Assembly (NCBI GenBank): GCA_030146905.1
Contig: JASLAV010000842.1
Coordinates: forward strand, 1-6,519
Length of the DNA: 6,519 nt
Direction: 5' to 3'
DNA from: Lentzea sp.
GTDB lineage: Bacteria; Actinomycetota; Actinomycetes; Mycobacteriales; Pseudonocardiaceae
The translations under genes were made by a program, and so were the position numbers. Numbering within the stretch: position 1 is the first letter of the stretch; each line of letters begins with the position of its first letter. This document shows positions 5,147-6,519 of the stretch, piece after piece. Under the pieces are notes generated by a model. That model was not told the DNA's origin. It saw nothing but the letters and a program-made list of their open reading frames with translations, and made no database searches.

Positions 5147-6301
5147 ATGAGCATTCCCGTCGCGCGGTGGCCGTACGTCCTGCTGGTGTTGCTGGCCGCC
5201 GCCACGACTCTGGACCATCGGCCGGTGCCGGCCGAGCTCGTGCTGTGCGCGGTGGTGGCGGCGTGGCTCGCGGCCGGAATGGCGTCCGGGATCGTCCGGC
5301 CGTGGGTGATCGGCGTCGGGCTCACCGTGCTCACGGCGGCGCTGGTGGCGCTCAACCCGTTGTTCGGGTTCCTCACGCCGGTGCCGTACTTCTACGCCTT
5401 CCGCACGCTGACCTTCCCGTGGCGACCGGCCGGTGTCTGCGCGGTGGCCGCGGTGGCGGGCACCGCCCAGGCGTACGCCGTGGACAAGTCCACGGTCACC
5501 GGTGTCGTCATCTGGGTGGCGGTCGTCCTCGGCAACGCGATTCCCATGTGCGCCTACGCCTTCGTCGCGCGCCGGGCTGAGCAGCAGGAGGCGGAGCGGG
5601 AACAGGCCCTCGAACAGGCGCGTCAGGCGAACCGCAGGCTGGCGGAGTCGCTGGCGGAGAACGCCGCCCTGCACGAGCAACTGGTGGTCCAGGCGAAGGA
5701 AGGCGGTGTGCGCGAGGAACGCGAACGGATGGCGCGCGAGATCCACGACACGCTGGCGCAAGGGCTGACCGGCATCATCAGCCAGCTCCGCGCGGCTGAC
5801 GAGTCGACGTGGCCACGGCACGTGGCCGCCGCGACCGGGCTCGCCAGGGAAAGTCTTGACGAGGCAAGGCGATCGGTCGCGGCACTGCGGCCGGAGCCGC
5901 TGCGGACGGCCCGGTTGAGCGAGGCGCTGGCGGGTGTCGCCGGCAGGTGGTCGGAGCTGCACGACGTCCCGGTGCAGGTCGTCACCACCGGTGACGTGCG
6001 GCTGATCGCGCCGGAGGCGGAGTTCGCGTTGCTCAGGGCGGCGCAGGAGGCGCTGGCGAACGTGGCCAGGCACGCGCGGGCGGACAGGGTCGGCGTGACG
6101 TTGTCGTACCTGGAGGACGAGGTGGCGCTCGACGTGCGCGACGACGGCCGCGGGTTCGACCACGCCCTGCCGGTCGAGGGGTTCGGGCTGGTGGCGATGA
6201 GGCAGCGGATCGAGGGCGTGGCGGGGACGTTGGAGATCGAGTCGGAGCCCGGCGGGGGCACCGGCGTGTCGGCGCGGGTGCCGGTGGAGGGACGAGCGTG
6301 A
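5147..6301 (+). CDS. Membrane sensor histidine kinase, NarL-system (HisKA_3) type
   Basis: A 384-residue sensor kinase expected to autophosphorylate on histidine and pass the phosphate to the regulator encoded next. About five hydrophobic helices fill residues 7-24, 30-49, 52-78, 92-111 and 117-140, with only short connecting loops and no sizeable extracellular domain. The signal is therefore probably sensed within or at the membrane. An Ala/Glu/Arg-rich coiled coil (about 143-185) leads to the dimerisation domain. Its phospho-acceptor is H200 in [13 protein letters not shown], the HDxxxQ form typical of this subfamily. The ATPase domain follows: N-box N305 in [16 protein letters not shown] (332-337), GFGL (345-348) and GGGTG (369-373). 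All catalytic motifs are intact. The TGA stop overlaps the GTG start of the regulator gene, so the two are translationally coupled. The stimulus is unknown. Confidence 0.94.
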   Translation: MSIPVARWPYVLLVLLAAATTLDHRPVPAELVLCAVVAAWLAAGMASGIVRPWVIGVGLTVLTAALVALNPLFGFLTPVPYFYAFRTLTFPWRPAGVCAVAAVAGTAQAYAVDKSTVTGVVIWVAVVLGNAIPMCAYAFVARRAEQQEAEREQALEQARQANRRLAESLAENAALHEQLVVQAKEGGVREERERMAREIHDTLAQGLTGIISQLRAADESTWPRHVAAATGLARESLDEARRSVAALRPEPLRTARLSEALAGVAGRWSELHDVPVQVVTTGDVRLIAPEAEFALLRAAQEALANVARHARADRVGVTLSYLEDEVALDVRDDGRGFDHALPVEGFGLVAMRQRIEGVAGTLEIESEPGGGTGVSARVPVEGRA

Positions 6302-6519
6302 TCAGGCTGCTGGTCGTCGACGACCACCCGGTCGTCAGGGACGGGTTGACGAGCATGTTCGCCAGGGACCCCGGCTTCGAGGTCGTCGGCGAGGCCGGCG
6401 ACGGTGCCGAGGCCGTCGAGCTGGCCCGCGAGCTGCGCCCCGACGTCGTCCTCATGGACGTCCAGATGCCCCGCGTCGACGGCATCCGAGCCACCGCCGA
6501 GGTCGTCGCCGAGGACCTC
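6298..6519 (+). CDS. Response regulator, NarL/FixJ type (3' end outside window)
   Basis: The first 74 codons of a response regulator, cut by the window edge. The GTG start overlaps the kinase stop codon (GTGA), and GGAGGGA (6286-6292) lies 5 nt upstream. What is visible is most of a receiver domain: acidic pair D8-D9 in [22 protein letters not shown] (31-40), and phospho-acceptor D54 in [13 protein letters not shown]. The DHPVVRDGL segment and the HisKA_3 partner are characteristic of NarL/LuxR-type regulators, so a C-terminal helix-turn-helix DNA-binding domain is expected beyond the window, for a total near 210-220 residues. The missing part cannot be verified here. H200 of the preceding kinase should phosphorylate D54; target genes are unknown. 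Confidence 0.93.
   Translation, partial: MIRLLVVDDHPVVRDGLTSMFARDPGFEVVGEAGDGAEAVELARELRPDVVLMDVQMPRVDGIRATAEVVAEDL

Noticed and set aside
1..6519. CRISPR array, phage attachment site or transposase gene
   Set aside because: No regularly spaced direct repeats, no tRNA-end duplication and no transposase or integrase motif in any frame.

Overview
The base composition is strongly GC-rich, with G or C at most third codon positions. Gene content (crotonase-fold enzyme, MsbA-type exporter, Tat-exported berberine-bridge-type flavoprotein, NarL-type two-component pair) points to a filamentous actinomycete. Codon use and the repetitive intergenic DNA suggest a Pseudonocardiales member (Lentzea/Saccharothrix/Actinosynnema-like). 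That placement is inference from sequence style, not a search result.

Layout, all genes on the + strand: (1) 17-829, enoyl-CoA hydratase/isomerase family protein. (2) 830-919, short spacer with a sigma70-like promoter. (3) 920-2809, single-chain ABC exporter with fused membrane and ATPase domains. (4) 2810-3371, a 562-base stretch with no convincing gene, packed with inverted and direct repeats; its main element is a nested 123-nt hairpin at 2998-3120. (5) 3372-4958, Tat-exported FAD oxidoreductase with both residues for bicovalent flavin attachment. (6) 4955-5121, a 167-nt imperfect palindrome bounded by CTAG that starts on the oxidoreductase stop codon and ends just before the next gene's ribosome binding site. 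(7) 5147-6301, membrane histidine kinase, overlapping by 4 nt (8) 6298-6519+, its response regulator, cut by the window end.

Only the kinase and regulator form a clear operon. The other three genes are separated by spacers with their own signals and show no obvious shared pathway, so this looks like ordinary chromosome rather than one gene cluster. The most unusual content is intergenic: a MITE-like palindrome whose ends are exactly equidistant from one centre, and a separate nested hairpin region in which two large stems compete for the same strand. No CRISPR array, tRNA, rRNA or transposase gene was seen.
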